Assembly (NCBI GenBank): GCA_947396885.1
Contig: OX377204.1
Location: 3,410,001 to 3,474,000 of the forward strand
Reading direction: 5' to 3'
DNA length: 64,000 nt
DNA from: Heligmosomoides polygyrus polygyrus
Taxonomy: Eukaryota; Nematoda; Chromadorea; Rhabditida; Heligmosomidae
This document shows, in pieces, positions 11,507 to 22,755 of the stretch (its first letter is position 1; each line of letters opens with the position of its first letter). Below the pieces are notes generated by a model. That model did not search any database. It was not told the origin of the DNA and was given only the letters and a program-made list of their open reading frames with translations. The translations under genes and the position numbers were made by a program.

Positions 11507-12103
11507 GTGCCGGATTTCTCAACGCGTACACTCGCGGGTATGTGGGGTATAGGAGTGGACGTACCCACAATGTTGCATTCATGATTAACCTTACCCGCCA
11601 TATTGTGGGCATTGCAGCGAGTCGAGAAAACCCATCGATTGTCGTGGGTACATCCTCATACCGCGCGCTATTTACAAGAATGTCCTCCACTGAGATCAGC
11701 TGTTCTCACGAGATCATGTGAGCTGCCTCTTTTTCTGAAAATAAGCTTATGAAGCCTTCTCGAGCAACGTGACCAAGGAACTATACCAAATCGCGAGGAA
11801 TAACCGAAAACTCTGGGTAAACTCGTAAATTTTTCAAAATTTTTTCCAGAAGGACAGAATTTTGCGAATGTGTCCCCTCATTCTCGATCCTCTCCTAACT
11901 TGCACAAGTTTTTCACTGCATATTGGCAGCAGAATCAGCTGAATACCAGAACAACAACTTTTCCGGACGTCTGTCTAGATTCTTCTACCTTAATCCTTGA
12001 TTCGCCTAATGAAAACGAATCATGCCCTATACCCACCGCGTGAGAGTGGTCGTCTTAACCTTCACTGCTTCTACCTATACCTTCCTCTTCATCAATCCGG
12101 GCC
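11507..12103. mobile_element. palindromic MITE, GGGGCCGGATTC group, core type M2, copy 1
   Basis: Starts GTGCCGGATTTCTCAACGCG and ends CATCAATCCGGGCC, with CTG on both sides. The interior (GTGGGGTATAGGAGTGGACG, CTGAGATCAGCTGTTCTC) matches the element at 32563-33094 and the two halves at 36408/40304. Confidence 0.75.
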
Positions 12104-12440
12104 CTGCTACAGTTTGAGGGAGGAAGGTAGCATTAATTATTAGGGGGAGAGGGCAAAAGTAATGAGACAAATTCAACAAATTTCTTTATCTCTTTATCAC
12201 TCAATTGCAACTCAACGGTGTTGAAGAATGTAAACTATTAATATTAATATGTTAATATTTTATTATATTATTTTATTAATATTTTATTATATAATAATAT
12301 TTTATTATGTCATTTTATTATTATTTAAATATATATTAATATTTTGTTTTGTTTTATAACGAAATGGAAAGCCTCATTACTTTTGTCTCCTTCCCCACCC
12401 CCCCCCCCCAGTAGCTTGCCTAGTCGACGAAATGATTGAC
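12104..12440. other. AT-rich stretch without gene
   Basis: Holds a diverged ATATTAATATTTTATTAT array (about 12235-12350) and a run of C (about 12399-12410). Nothing coding is seen. Confidence 0.5.
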
Positions 12441-13745
12441 GTGGGTCAAATTATGACAATCAAACTGCTTCTAGTTTCCACCAAATCTATCGATACTTTG
12501 TAGAAGGCTACGAAGATGTTCACTTCTGAAAAGACTTACCGTACTTTCAGCGTCAAAAATGTGTGGACGGATGCTGATCATCGCGACGAATAGCATCTCT
12601 GTTTGATTCATCTCCTTCATTGCCTGAAAATTACCGTTTCATGGTCGCTATAAAATCAAGCGCCATGACCATGGAGTGGTTCTCGTTCTCAATTTCCTGA
12701 TCTGATAGAACACAATGGAGGGTAGAGGTGCGCAGGGAAGACGGATTGATGGTCCTGGATGTGACCCGATCAGTAAATCGATTAGTGTTGTCGTGCCCCG
12801 GGCTGGCCGCCACCGGCATTGGTAACGGTGTCCAGACCCTAGGCCACGTATGCGGCAGATCGGTGGGGACTTACAGCACGCTAATGCTCTTACTTTCCAG
12901 CCACGCGGCATTAACTACGTAGGGCCCTACTGCCCTAGCCGTACCACTGGGACGAGACTGCGATGGACCTTAGCTCCCGTGCGAGCTACGACCCTGCGCC
13001 TACTTCCCCGCACGTCTCTGCGCCTTCCCTTTACTCACATAACATTGAGATCAATAAAAATGTTGGTATTCACCCGTCTTCACGCAACTCCCGCAGACAT
13101 GAGATAGATATACAGATTTACTATTTACACAGCTCTACTTCATAAGACACACATGCATCTACGAATCACGCAACCAACCCGCCTTAACTCACTAGGGGAA
13201 TCCCCAACAGCAGCCACTAGGGTCGGGAGAGGTCTTGCCCGGGGCGTGTGCCCACGAGGCGGTGCTCCTCGCCTCGCACCTGCGGTTACCTCCTCCTGGC
13301 GTCCATGTCAGGGTAGATCCTCCTTATCCTAGGCCTTGCGCTCCTTGATGCTGCGACGGAATCGGCTCGCTCCAGACTTGGAGACGTCCAGCGGATGATG
13401 ACGAGAGGACGGCGACCGGACAACACCGTCCGGGGCGGCGGCAGACGGGAGAAGTGGTGCCCGCGCGCGCATTCATACTTCGTCGCAGCCAATCGACACT
13501 GCGTATTCGAAAGGCGTGCGGAGCGGAACCAAGAAGGCGCAGAGACTCTGCGTCTTTCAAGAGTCGTGGCGAAAGTCACGACAAGTGTTGTACACGAAAG
13601 CTGGATGCTCTGCGCTACCCGTTTTCAGTAAATGAATACAAAGGCACTACATACTTGTACACTTTTCAAATTATTCTTTCCTCAAAGGAAAATTTCGAAG
13701 TCGTCACGCTAACAATCTTGGATTTCGGCTAATTTTCGCGGCAGC
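12440..13745 (-). repeat. dispersed repeat AB, copy 1, split by a solo LTR
   Basis: 12440-12788 plus 13589-13745 matches 21500-22085 in order and orientation (shared blocks CTTTGTAGAAGGCT, TGCCTGAAAATTACCGTTT and CTGGATGCTCTGCGCTACCC). On the minus strand one block reads open (AMKEMNQTEMLFVAMISIRP and on) in copy 1 and is similar but degraded in copy 2. It is a duplicated, once-coding or transposon-derived sequence; the family is not recognised. Confidence 0.6.
12789..13583. mobile_element. solo LTR, 795 bp, with 5-bp target duplication
   Basis: Begins TGTCGTGCCCC and ends AAAGTCACGACA (TG...CA with a 7-bp inverted end), flanked by AGTGT at 12784-12788 and 13584-13588. The empty site is visible in the second copy of the interrupted repeat near 21.89 kb, which reads through without the insert. 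TG..CA ends with a 5-bp duplication are typical of LTR retrotransposons (Gypsy or BEL type). No internal gag/pol is next to it, so recombination to a solo LTR is the simplest view. Confidence 0.8.
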
Positions 13746-13937
13746 CGACACACTCGACCTTTAATACAGGTTTACCGCTCTCGTCTCAGAAACACCTTCT
13801 CAGACCTAGATCGAAATTTAGTTGAAACGTCGAGCATAATTTTCCATCAATTCAGTGCTGACATGAGGCGCTCTGAGAAAGGGAAACAGAACCCGAAAAT
13901 GATGGAACCTCATGTTCGGCATACCGCATTCCTCCTT

Positions 13938-14115
13938 AAAGCCTGTTCATACTTCGCGGTGAGAGCGACTCGTTGCCCCTGCAGAACATGACAAACAACG
14001 AGCGATCGCCGCGGAAATCTGTCCGTAGTGTCTCGCGCTGCCGCTGTCGCTCTCGTCGCTGGTGTCGATTGCTCATACTTCGCGCAGCGACGTGAGCAAC
14101 GGGGCGAGAGACGGA
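13938..14115. mobile_element. foldback MITE, ATACTTCG family, copy 3
   Basis: CCTGTTCATACTTCGCGGTG on the left. TCATACTTCGCGCAGCGACG recurs further right and GC-rich complementary arms lie between (CGCGGTGAGAGCGACTCG). The boundaries are approximate. Confidence 0.5.
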
Positions 14116-14212
14116 ATGTAGCGTACGTAATTGCACCATAGCGCACTAGCGTTTGAAGGGAACGGTTCTTTTACATACATCACGCTACGTCCGTCGCCTC
14201 AGTCGCTCCTGT

Positions 14213-14620
14213 TGTCGTGACGTTCGCCACGCTCCATCACGACTCTTCAAGGGCACACACGCTGGGAGGCGCCCTAGTCCCGACGCGGAGGGCATACAGT
14301 CTCGCGCACGCGCCGCGACGCACTATAAACGCCTGCCCGCGCGCACCCGGCAGTCTCCGGTTTAGTTGTCGCACCGAGCGGTCGGTCCGCTCTCCGCTGC
14401 GGTACTCCATCGTCAGCGCAGTGTTCACTCCATCAGGACATCGACTCGACCAGCCGCACAGGACTTCAGAACGACCAGGACAGGACGCGCAGGGACGACA
14501 ACAGAGGTAACCGCAGAGACCGACCGAGCCACCGCCCTCGTGAGCGCAGGCTCCAGGGTAGGACCAAGCGAGGATCTGCGGCTTGCGGTTGGGCTGACTC
14601 GTAGGTATCGTGGCGGGGCT
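14213..14620 (+). mobile_element. LTR-like fragment related to the solo LTR
   Basis: Its first 20 bases, TGTCGTGACGTTCGCCACG, match the start of the 12789-13583 LTR read on the minus strand (TGTCGTGACTTTCGCCACG). A TATAAA at about 14322 is followed by a GC-rich leader, as in an LTR promoter. The right end was not located. Confidence 0.45.
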
Positions 14621-15460
14621 CAGCCTAAACTCGTTGGCAATTGCGTTCCCATACTGCTGTGCATTGTGTGTATATTGGGTTGCTATGAAGTATTTTATCT
14701 GTTGCGCATTGCCATGTGACTTGAGAGTGGGAAGCCCTCTTGTTTTGTATCCTATGGTCAGGCATCTCGATGGAAAAGTCATATACGACAACATAACAAG
14801 TTTGCAACCGAAACAGCACTTCTCGCAATGTATTCAACGCGAAATTGAATGAAACAATAATGATTTACAATGAGAATTTCTAAAGCATAGGTCTGAGCTA
14901 TAGGAACACGTCTCACAAGAATACACTGAATAGATATACAAACTAACATGGGCACTGCGGAGTTTTGAGGAGAGTTTCTGCCGAACAAGGATAGTACATG
15001 GAACAGCTGAACGTCGGCAACACTGAACCATTCCAGAGAGAGACGGTCTTCAAAATCAAAGGCGGGAATGAACGAACTAATGACGTTCACGGAGATGAGC
15101 AGCATGGTATGAGGATGTGGAACGGTGGCAGCACTGTGCGGTCACAAGAACGCAGCAGCTTTATCCTGGCTAATTACGTATAAAACTGTCAACCAGGCTA
15201 AATCCCAGAAGATTTCCCGAAGCGGACAAGTGCCACACCTTTGTTAAGCATGTCGGAACATTTCTTCGTAAGAAATATGCGAAGGCTGCACTTGCTGTAG
15301 CCTACTGGACATCCTGTCCTTTGCGAGGAGACGATTCTGCGACGGCTCCACGAGATGGCTTCTAGATTTGGACTCGCTACCGAGCCGTTCCATCTGCTCC
15401 TGCTTCGTCAAGGGCAAGCCAGAGTTCTGAATGCTATGAATTACGTAACCGTTATGTCGA
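14620..15460. other. stretch without recognised gene
   Basis: Mixed-composition sequence. The open frames at 14998-15183 and 15355-15543 have no familiar motif. Nothing supports a gene here. Confidence 0.4.
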
Positions 15461-15462
15461 AG

Positions 15463-15546
15463 GATAATGATAAAAAGATAAATGACGGTTTTTTGGGATG
15501 CGCCACGCCTTCTACTTCTGCGGGGTGTCGTAGAGGCAATTGAGAT
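15463..15546 (-). mobile_element. SINE copy 4, 3' fragment only
   Basis: Only the tail and the block TTTTGGGATGCGCCACGCC...TTCTACTTCTGC remain, in minus orientation; the tRNA-like head is missing. Confidence 0.75.
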
Positions 15547-16204
15547 GAATCGAAAATTCGTATAGATCTTCCAAGAGAGTATCTCGTTACTAGGAAAACA
15601 TCTGTTTTAATGTCATCGGCCAACACATCCCTGAAGACCTCACCTCATTGTAGACTCCTAGTTTTCTTCTCCGTTCGTATCGCACATTCGTAGTAGAGCC
15701 AGCTTTGGGTACATTCTTAATAGCAATAATAGGTCTACTTTACACCTTTTTAGATCAAATTCACCACTCTCTAATAGAAATTTGACACTTGACACCCTTA
15801 AGATAAGCCTTCGATTGTGAAAATCTAGCAGGGCTGTTTTCCAACATTTACAAAAAAAAAGGTAAAAGTTACATAGTCGTGAAGAAAAAAGGTGAAGAAG
15901 CGCTCGAATTTTTACAAAATTTTTGCTCGTCATAAAATAAGTACTAAGCGTTGCTTGAGTCACGAGTAGGTAGGAATGTCTTCGCCGATTTTACAAATAG
16001 ACAAAGGAATATGTTGTCGTCCAGCAAGTCGGGATTTTCATTTGGTTCTATTTGAGCGGAGTCACACTTACACCATCAATTATTTAAAGGAGTGAAGTAC
16101 GACACGAGCGCTTGGCGCGATCTTTCCTAGTGAACTAGATACGCTATCTTATACTATAGAGTAAATCTGTTTGTCGTAACTGAAAATAAGGCGGGTAACT
16201 CCTA

Positions 16205-17372
16205 ATATATGGATGCGTCGTCCCCTCTCTTCTCCCTTCCAAGATCCGACACGCCATCTCGTCGGTGAAGAAACGTACGGCATCCGATCTCGACAGGATC
16301 AGACCCGAACACCTGAAGAACCTCCCGCCAGCGCTCATCAACATCCTGGCGCGGCTCTTCACACGTTACCTGTCGGAGTGCAAGGTTCCATCTCAGTGGA
16401 AGACCAGCAGGACCGTCTTGCTGTACAAGAAGGGAGACGTGCACGACATTGGCAACTATCGCCCGATCTGCCTGCTGTCCGTAGTCTACAAGCTGTTCAC
16501 TCGAGTTATCCTGAATAGGATTAGCAGAACGCTGGACGAAGGACAGCCATGCGAGCAAGCAGGATTTCGGAGAGGATTCAGCACGATCGACCACATACAC
16601 ACCATTACGAAGCTGTTCGAAGTGTCGCGAGAGTACAAGCTGCCGCTGTGCCTTACGTTCATCGACCTGAAGAAGGCATTCGACTCCGTCGAGACTGAAG
16701 CGGCCCTCGAAGCCCTGCTCACTCAGGGTGTTCCTACTCAGTAGATCAGAGTCCTTCGAGAGCTGTACAGTGGATTCACGACCAAGACCTCTCCATTTAC
16801 AACGACGTCGTCATCGACATGAAGAGAGGGGCAGGCAGGGGGATACCATATTCCCGAAGCTCTTCACCGCCACCCTCGAAAACGCCATGCGCCAACTAGA
16901 ATGGGAAGACATGGGAGTGAACGTCGACGGCCGGCAGCTGTGCCATCTTCGCTTCGCTGTCGACATCGTGCTCATAACACCGAGCATCAGCCAGGCGGAG
17001 CGAATGCTGGCCGATCTCGATCGTGTATGTGGGAATGTTGGACTGCAGCTGAATCTTACGAACACGATGTTCATGAGGAACGGGCAAGTTTCTTATGCTT
17101 CATACTCGCTCAACGCAACGAACACCTCCGAGTGTTCCAGCTACGTGTGTCGTATCAAGTCGCAAAGTCGACATGGCTAACTACCGGAGCTGGGCAAAGG
17201 GAACAAACGGTTTGGGGAGCTTTCAAGAGCGTCGAAGAAGTCGTGAAAAAGAAGAAGAACGTCCGACTCCATGCCCATCCTTCGACTCCACTGCTCTTTT
17301 TCTCTCTACTCTGGCCCGCAACAGAGGCGAATGAAGACACTGCTTGCGCCCGCTCAAGCAACTAGATTGCCA
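16205..17372 (+). pseudogene. RTE-type LINE reverse transcriptase, 5'-truncated
   Basis: Reads KKRTASDLDRIRPEHLKNLP, IGNYRPICLLSVVYKLFTRV, EQAGFRRGFSTIDHIHTITK and FIDLKKAFDSVETEAALEAL, and then after breaks GVNVDGRQLCHLRFAVDIVL and QLNLTNTMFMRNG. These are the standard blocks of the RTE endonuclease-reverse transcriptase family common in strongylid nematodes. Damage seen: TAG at 16741 where the frame needs a Tyr or similar codon, two single-base shifts near 16795 and 16843, and the catalytic FADD box read as FAVD. The endonuclease part is absent. It cannot be active. Confidence 0.92.
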
Positions 17373-17790
17373 ACAGGATGACAAGTGACACAGGTGGAAT
17401 AAATACTTTTTCATAAAAAAGAGCTCGGCGTCGGAAAAGCAATGAATTGCTTTAGATTAGTGAGATCCATTTTTCCTGCTCGATATGAAAATCGAGCAGG
17501 AAAGCGATGCCGAGCACCAAGCATCGAACTAACCATAAGATTTAAAAATTTTAGACTCTAATACGTTGCACACAGTTCTGAAAGGCTGAAAGGCAAACGT
17601 ACCTCGGGAATGCTCAGATACCTCAGGCTATAATAAGGATTCAAGATGCGTCGTTCACCTTGCCAAATAAGTGGTTGAGGGAATATATCTGGAAGATAAA
17701 CGAGTGCAATTTCAAACGGATTATTGCCTGTTTTTATTCGGTCATTTGTGTCAGTGTGCTATAATCCTACTACATATATCCTACTATCCT
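17373..17790. other. stretch without recognised gene
   Basis: Contains a short hairpin, TTCCTGCTCGAT...ATCGAGCAGGAA (17476-17502). Otherwise unremarkable. Confidence 0.4.
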
Positions 17791-17794
17791 ACTA

Positions 17795-19072
17795 TATATA
17801 AGCGAGAACGGTCGTTTGTCTGTGGATGAGTGAGTTTGTTTGTGTGTGTGTTTGTTTGCACAGAAGTGCTGGGGGAGTGTGTTGGGAGGAAGTGTGGGGA
17901 AGGGGGGGGGGGGGGCGGGGGTTGTAGTTGTCACCAGTTGTTAACTGTTGTATAATAGTTATCGACAGGCGTCCATGTTCAGACGACATGTCACCAATGT
18001 CGCGCACAGGACGTTCAGGTTGAGAAGAGCTATCACCGATGTTGCGCAAGGGGTGTTCGGATTCAGTCGACGTGTCACTGATGTCGCACAAAGCAGGTTC
18101 GGCTTGAGAAGACATGCCACCGACGTCGCTCATTAGGTGACTGGATTCAGAAGAGGTGTCACCAATGTCGCGAAAGGCCTTCTAGATTCAGACGCCGTGC
18201 CACTGATGTCGCGCAAAGCACGTTTGGGTTGAGAACACATGTCACCGCCGTTGTTCAACAGGGGTCCAGGTTCGGAAGAGGTGTCACCGATGTTGCGCGA
18301 GGATTCCGGATTCAGACGACGTGTTACCAGTGAAGGTGGGACCAGTAGTGCGGGACCGGTGAAGGATGGGGTTCCAGTAAGGGGAACCGATAAAGGGTTG
18401 ACCAATAAAGGAGGGACCAGTGGAGGTGGGACCAGCAATGGGGACCTGTGAGGGGGGGGGGGGGGGGGGGGAGGATCCAGTGAAGGGGGAACCGGTGAAG
18501 GAGGGGAGAGGAGTCCAGTGAAGAGGAACCGGTAAAGGAGGGGAGGGGTCCAGTGAAGATGAGACCGGTAGAAGAGGGGATCAGGTGAAGGGGGAACCGG
18601 TGAGGAAGGGACCAGTAATGGGGACCGGTGAATGGGTGAAGGGTCCAGTGAAGGGGACCGGAAAAGGGTTGATGAATAAAAGGAGGACCAGTGAGGGTGG
18701 GGCCAGTAATGGGGATCGGTGAAGGATAGGATGACCAGCGAAGAGGGGACCAGTAAAGGGAGATACAGTGAAGGTGGGAGCAGCAGTAGGGACCGACGAA
18801 GGGGGATGGGGGACCAGTGAAGGGTGAAGCGGAAAAGGGCTGACAATAAAGGAGAACCAGTGATAAGGGGCCAGTTAAGGGGGTCCAGTGAAGGTGATGG
18901 ACCTGCTTTGCCCTATTCCGCTATACCATTCTATATAGCAAAATAAGTTTTTTTAATGAATGAAAGAAGGCGTAAAGAGGAGAAGAAGACGTTCGGGGTG
19001 TTTTATTCTCCGGGTTTGGGGCAAAGCCCCAACCAGACGTTTGGCGGTCGGTAGGCCGTTGAACGTCTGGTA
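17795..19072 (+). repeat. G-rich minisatellite element X, copy 2
   Basis: Same order of parts as copy 1 at 1.75-2.75 kb: TATATATAAGCGAGAACGG start, a G run near 17901, GTGTCACCGATGTCGCG units (about 17985-18320), and a longer GGACCAGTGAAGG array (about 18325-18880) with a G run of about 20 near 18452. It ends in the GTTCGGGGTGTTTTATTC block and a hairpin, CCAGACGTT...AACGTCTGG (19034-19070). The array is much longer than in copy 1. A TA microsatellite follows. Confidence 0.75.
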
Positions 19073-20280
19073 TATATATATATATATATATATATAAAGG
19101 AGTTAGCGGTTGTACGTTCGTCCGTCCGTCTGTCTGTCCGTCCGTCTTCTCATCCGTCTGGCCCTTCCTAGAAGTTGAGTAAAAGGCGTCCGTGTTCAGA
19201 CGAGGTGCCACTCACGCCGTGTCGAGACCGTCCCAAGAAGTGTCACCGATGTCGCCCAGAAGGCGTTTGAGTTCAAAAAACATGCCAGCGACGTTGCTCA
19301 ACAGGCGTCCGGATTTAGAAGAGGTGTCATCGTGCAACAGGCGCTCGGATTCAGAAGGCATGTTAGCGATGCCGTGTATCGAGTCAGAAGAGGTGTCAAC
19401 GATGTCATGTAATGGATGTCTGGTGTCAAAAGACATGTCACCCATATCATGCAAGGGGTGTCTGGGCTCAGAAGAGGTGTGTCACCTATGTCGCGCAAGG
19501 GGTGTCCGGATTTTGAACACGTGTAATGGGACACCAGTAAAGAAGAGACTAGTAAGCGGGGGTCCAGTGAAGAGTGGGAGGACCAGCGAAGGGAGGAGGG
19601 TACCAGTAAGAGTAGAACCTTTAGTGGGAGCCAGTGAAGAGGAATCAATAAAAAATACCACTATGATGACGGTTGGGAGGAGGGGAGGGGGGGGGGGGTA
19701 GTAAGGGTTAGGGGGTGGAGAAGTCAACGAGAACCAGTAAAGAGGGAGGGTCCTGTAAAGGAAGAACCGGCAAAGGGGGAACCATTAAAGGAGGGTCAGT
19801 GAATAGGGAACCAGTGGAGGTAGGACCAGTCATGGCGTCTAGTGAAGGGGAGGGAAACAGTAAAGGGGATCAGTGAAGGTGAGACCAGTAATGGGGGAGA
19901 TGTGAAGGAATGGGGGGCAGTAAAGGAGGGACCGGTAAACAGGACCGTTAATAGGGACCATTGAAGGGAGCCACTTAGGTGAGAGGGGGAACAGTAAGGG
20001 GGTGGGGGCAAAAAGGGGGACAGTGAACGGGAACCAGTGAAAGTGGGAGAGTCCTGTGAAGGAGGGAGGACCGGTAAAGGGAGAATCAGTGAAGGTGGAC
20101 CTGTGAAGAAGCTGACAAAAGAAGGTGGACCAGTAATAGGAAGGGAGATGAGTGGAGGGAACCTGTAAGGGCGAACCAGTACCTTCTTTTTTTATCGTCC
20201 AACGTGTATGTGACAGAAACGTCGTACAAAGTCGTCTAGATGAAGAAGTGCCACAGATCAAACATTGCGAACCAAGCGTT
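19073..20280 (+). repeat. diverged minisatellite region related to element X
   Basis: TCCG/TCTG-rich start (about 19105-19150), then GTGTCACCGATGTCGCC-like units (19190-19510) and a long purine array of GGACCAGTGAAGG type (19520-20190) with a G run near 19686. The proline-rich open frames on the opposite strand come from this array and are not genes. A short related piece lies at 22394-22650. Confidence 0.65.
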
Positions 20281-21500
20281 GGATTTTCAGATGACCTTTG
20301 AAAGGCAGCGTGTGCGTGTACATGACTCTCACTCTCACTACTGACTGATGTTCACTATATTTTTCTGCCTGCCTCTGGCTGCACATGGGTAAGGGGGTAT
20401 TGTGTATTGTCGGGGGGGGGGGGGGGTAGGAAGAATGACTTCGGGAATCGGAGGATTATTATTGTCGCCGGATATCTAGCGGTATAGAGCTCTCACAAGA
20501 CTATCACAATCTGTTCCTCACCACGTAGAGGATGTGTACTTCGGAGAAAATATCGGTGTAAGTGCGATAGAGGGCTAAGCACAGGAGCAGTTTACGAGAT
20601 TGTGCCTTACTGTCCCGCTTTCCCGTAAAACCAGATGTTCACTGTACCGCGAGTATGAAGGCCGAGATGGGGTGTTCTATTCTCAGGGCTTGGGGAGGAA
20701 GCCCCCAACCAGACGTCCGTACCAGACGACCTTCCGTCCGTCCGTCCGTCCGTCCGTCCGTCCGTCCGTCCGTCACAACTGGAGTGCGGTCACGGCGTCT
20801 TGGCGATACTCAACGATTGATGGCGAGTCGCTGAACACGAGTTTGAAGTGTGTTTTTGGGGCGTCGATCTGGATCGTCCATGGATCAATATTTGTCAAAT
20901 TATCGAATTTTTGTGGATGCCGTTCATTTTTCAGTTTCTTTTTAACTTGCCCAATCGACTTGGTTAAGGTGTTCTTCTTTTTTTTGAAACCATTACACAG
21001 GTTGCAGTCAAAATTGATGATAATAAGTTATTACTACGGCTAAGCCGCTAAGAAGCCGTCAGTGCTGCCCAGAGGCCGCTATGACGGCTGGTTGAGATGT
21101 AATGGTCGAACAAAGGTTGTTGATATGTGGTGTATCTAACCAGTAATCAGTTATTATGGAGAGGGAATTACAAGCAGTAAAAAAAACCCGTTCCGAAACA
21201 TTTGTGGTAAACTAGCTTTCGTTACGATAGCGAAGTTTCTAGGCCACTTTCGAATGACCATAATGGGTATTTTGTGAATAATTTTGAAACGGAGATTAAT
21301 TTTGCAGAATATATCCGACTCGCAGTTGGCGCCTTTCCACGGGAGTTCTTCTTGTGTAAGATTACTTTCCCAAAATTGCCGTTGAACACCGACAAGAGGA
21401 GAGAGGATGACATATGAATTACTTAGCCTGGGTGCCCTAGGAAATTTAGGGCAGTTTTAAGGCACTAGAGCCTCATTAGAGAGCTGGCATTAACTGGTTT
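20280..21500. other. stretch without gene; TCCG microsatellite
   Basis: Holds a 16-G run (about 20411-20426), another GGTGTTCTATTCTCAGGGCTT block of the element-X 3' end (about 20668), and a perfect TCCG tetranucleotide array of about 12 units (about 20727-20774). No gene is recognised. Confidence 0.55.
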
Positions 21501-22085
21501 GCCTTGTCGAAAAAATCAAAGTTGAGTTGGAGTCGAAGACAGCAAATAGCTGTTTTTGATCTCCTTCAAAACCTATCGAAACTTTGTAGGAGCCAGTGAA
21601 GAGGTTCACTTCTGAAAGGACCTACCATAGCTTTCTGCATCAGTAGTGTGTAGACGGATGCTGAATATCGACACTATTAGCATTCCTGTTTTATTCGTCT
21701 TCATCGCCTGAAAATTACCCTTTTACCGTCACTATAAAATCAAGCATTGTGGGATAAAGCGGTAAATCTTGGCTTTCACCTTCGCCGACATGAGTGGCGA
21801 GATTCTATCGACGACAAAGAGATGGAAGGCTGACGAGTAACTCTGTATTGTAAGGTTGTTCTGGGTGTGACCCGAAGAATAAATTGATTGGTGTTGCGCA
21901 TGAATGCCAGATGCTCTGCGCCACCCGTTTTCAGCAAATAAATATTATACAAAGGCACTACTTATGGATTTTTTATTTTTTATTCATTCAAAACAAAACT
22001 TCGAAGTCATCACCTTGACAATTTTGGTTTCCATGCTCGATGTAATTTTGGTTTCGGCCTACTTTCCGTGGCAGCCGAGAGCCCT
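21500..22085 (-). repeat. dispersed repeat AB, copy 2
   Basis: Uninterrupted relative of 12440-13745. It shows the empty site for the solo LTR in that copy (GATTGGTGTTGCGCATGAAT here). The minus-strand open block is broken by frameshifts. Confidence 0.6.
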
Positions 22086-22129
22086 GATTTTTGAGTCATC
22101 AAGATTTATGGCTTCAGAATACTTGCCTA

Positions 22130-22325
22130 TGTTGTTACAACGATCGTTGCGATCAAAACTCTAGCACCAGGAGGGACTCGAACCCTGGAACCATCTCCTG
22201 CTCGCGCTATTCTATCGGGGATGCAATTTGATCGATCACCACATCCACACCTCGCAGGACCACCAACACTCATCGCAACAAAACATTGTTGGAACAGCTT
22301 ACAACCTCCGTAACAGCCACAGAAC
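22130..22325. repeat. tRNA-like palindromic element T, copy 1 (degraded)
   Basis: Left part GTTGCGATCAAAACTCTAGC followed by GGGACTCGAACCC (complement of a B box), right part CATCGCAACAAAACATTGTT. Compared with the copy at 47.6 kb, the second tRNA-like arm is lost but the outer inverted ends remain. Confidence 0.65.
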
Positions 22326-22393
22326 GCTTAAAAATGGCTTGAGTTAATTGTCTACGACCTCAGAACTTATCGTTAGATTGGGCAAGAGATGCA

Positions 22394-22650
22394 GAATCCT
22401 ACTGTATATAAAAGAATAAGCGGTTGTGTCTGTCCTTCCGTCTGTCCGTCCGTTTGGCCATCTGGCCTTTCGTAAACGTCAAGGAGTAGCCACCCGGGTT
22501 CAGACGAGATCTCACATACGTCATGTTGAGAGGGGTCAGAAGACGTGTCGCCGATGTCACGCAAAGGATGTCCGAGTTCCGAACATGTGTCATCGACGTC
22601 GTGAAAGCGAGCGTCCGAGTACAGAAAGGGTGTGACCAACTCGTGTTATA
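22394..22650 (+). repeat. element X fragment
   Basis: TATATAAAAGAATAAGCGG, a TCCG/TCTG-rich part, and several CGTGTCGCCGATGTCACGC units, matching the start of the 19.1-kb region. Confidence 0.6.
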
Positions 22651-22755
22651 ATAATAGAACGTCTCGTTCGGAATACTTCGGAATGCATTGTCGTTCAGAT
22701 CGAGTTAGTGAAAACAAAGCCTAATTGAATTCTAATCTCGTATAATTCAGATCTG

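Noticed and set aside
14153..14719. GC-rich ORF cluster as host genes
   Set aside because: The frames are arginine-rich on both strands and coincide with an LTR-like fragment with a TATA box, so a retrotransposon origin is more likely.
18133..18846. 237-codon proline/serine-rich protein on the minus strand
   Set aside because: It is the translation of the GGACCAGTGAAGG minisatellite; similar frames appear in every such array.
17795..19072. Helitron
   Set aside because: There is a TC-like start and a terminal hairpin, but no CTRR end and no Rep/helicase coding sequence.
20727..20774. CRISPR-like array
   Set aside because: A plain TCCG tetranucleotide microsatellite with no spacers; no CRISPR array exists in this window.
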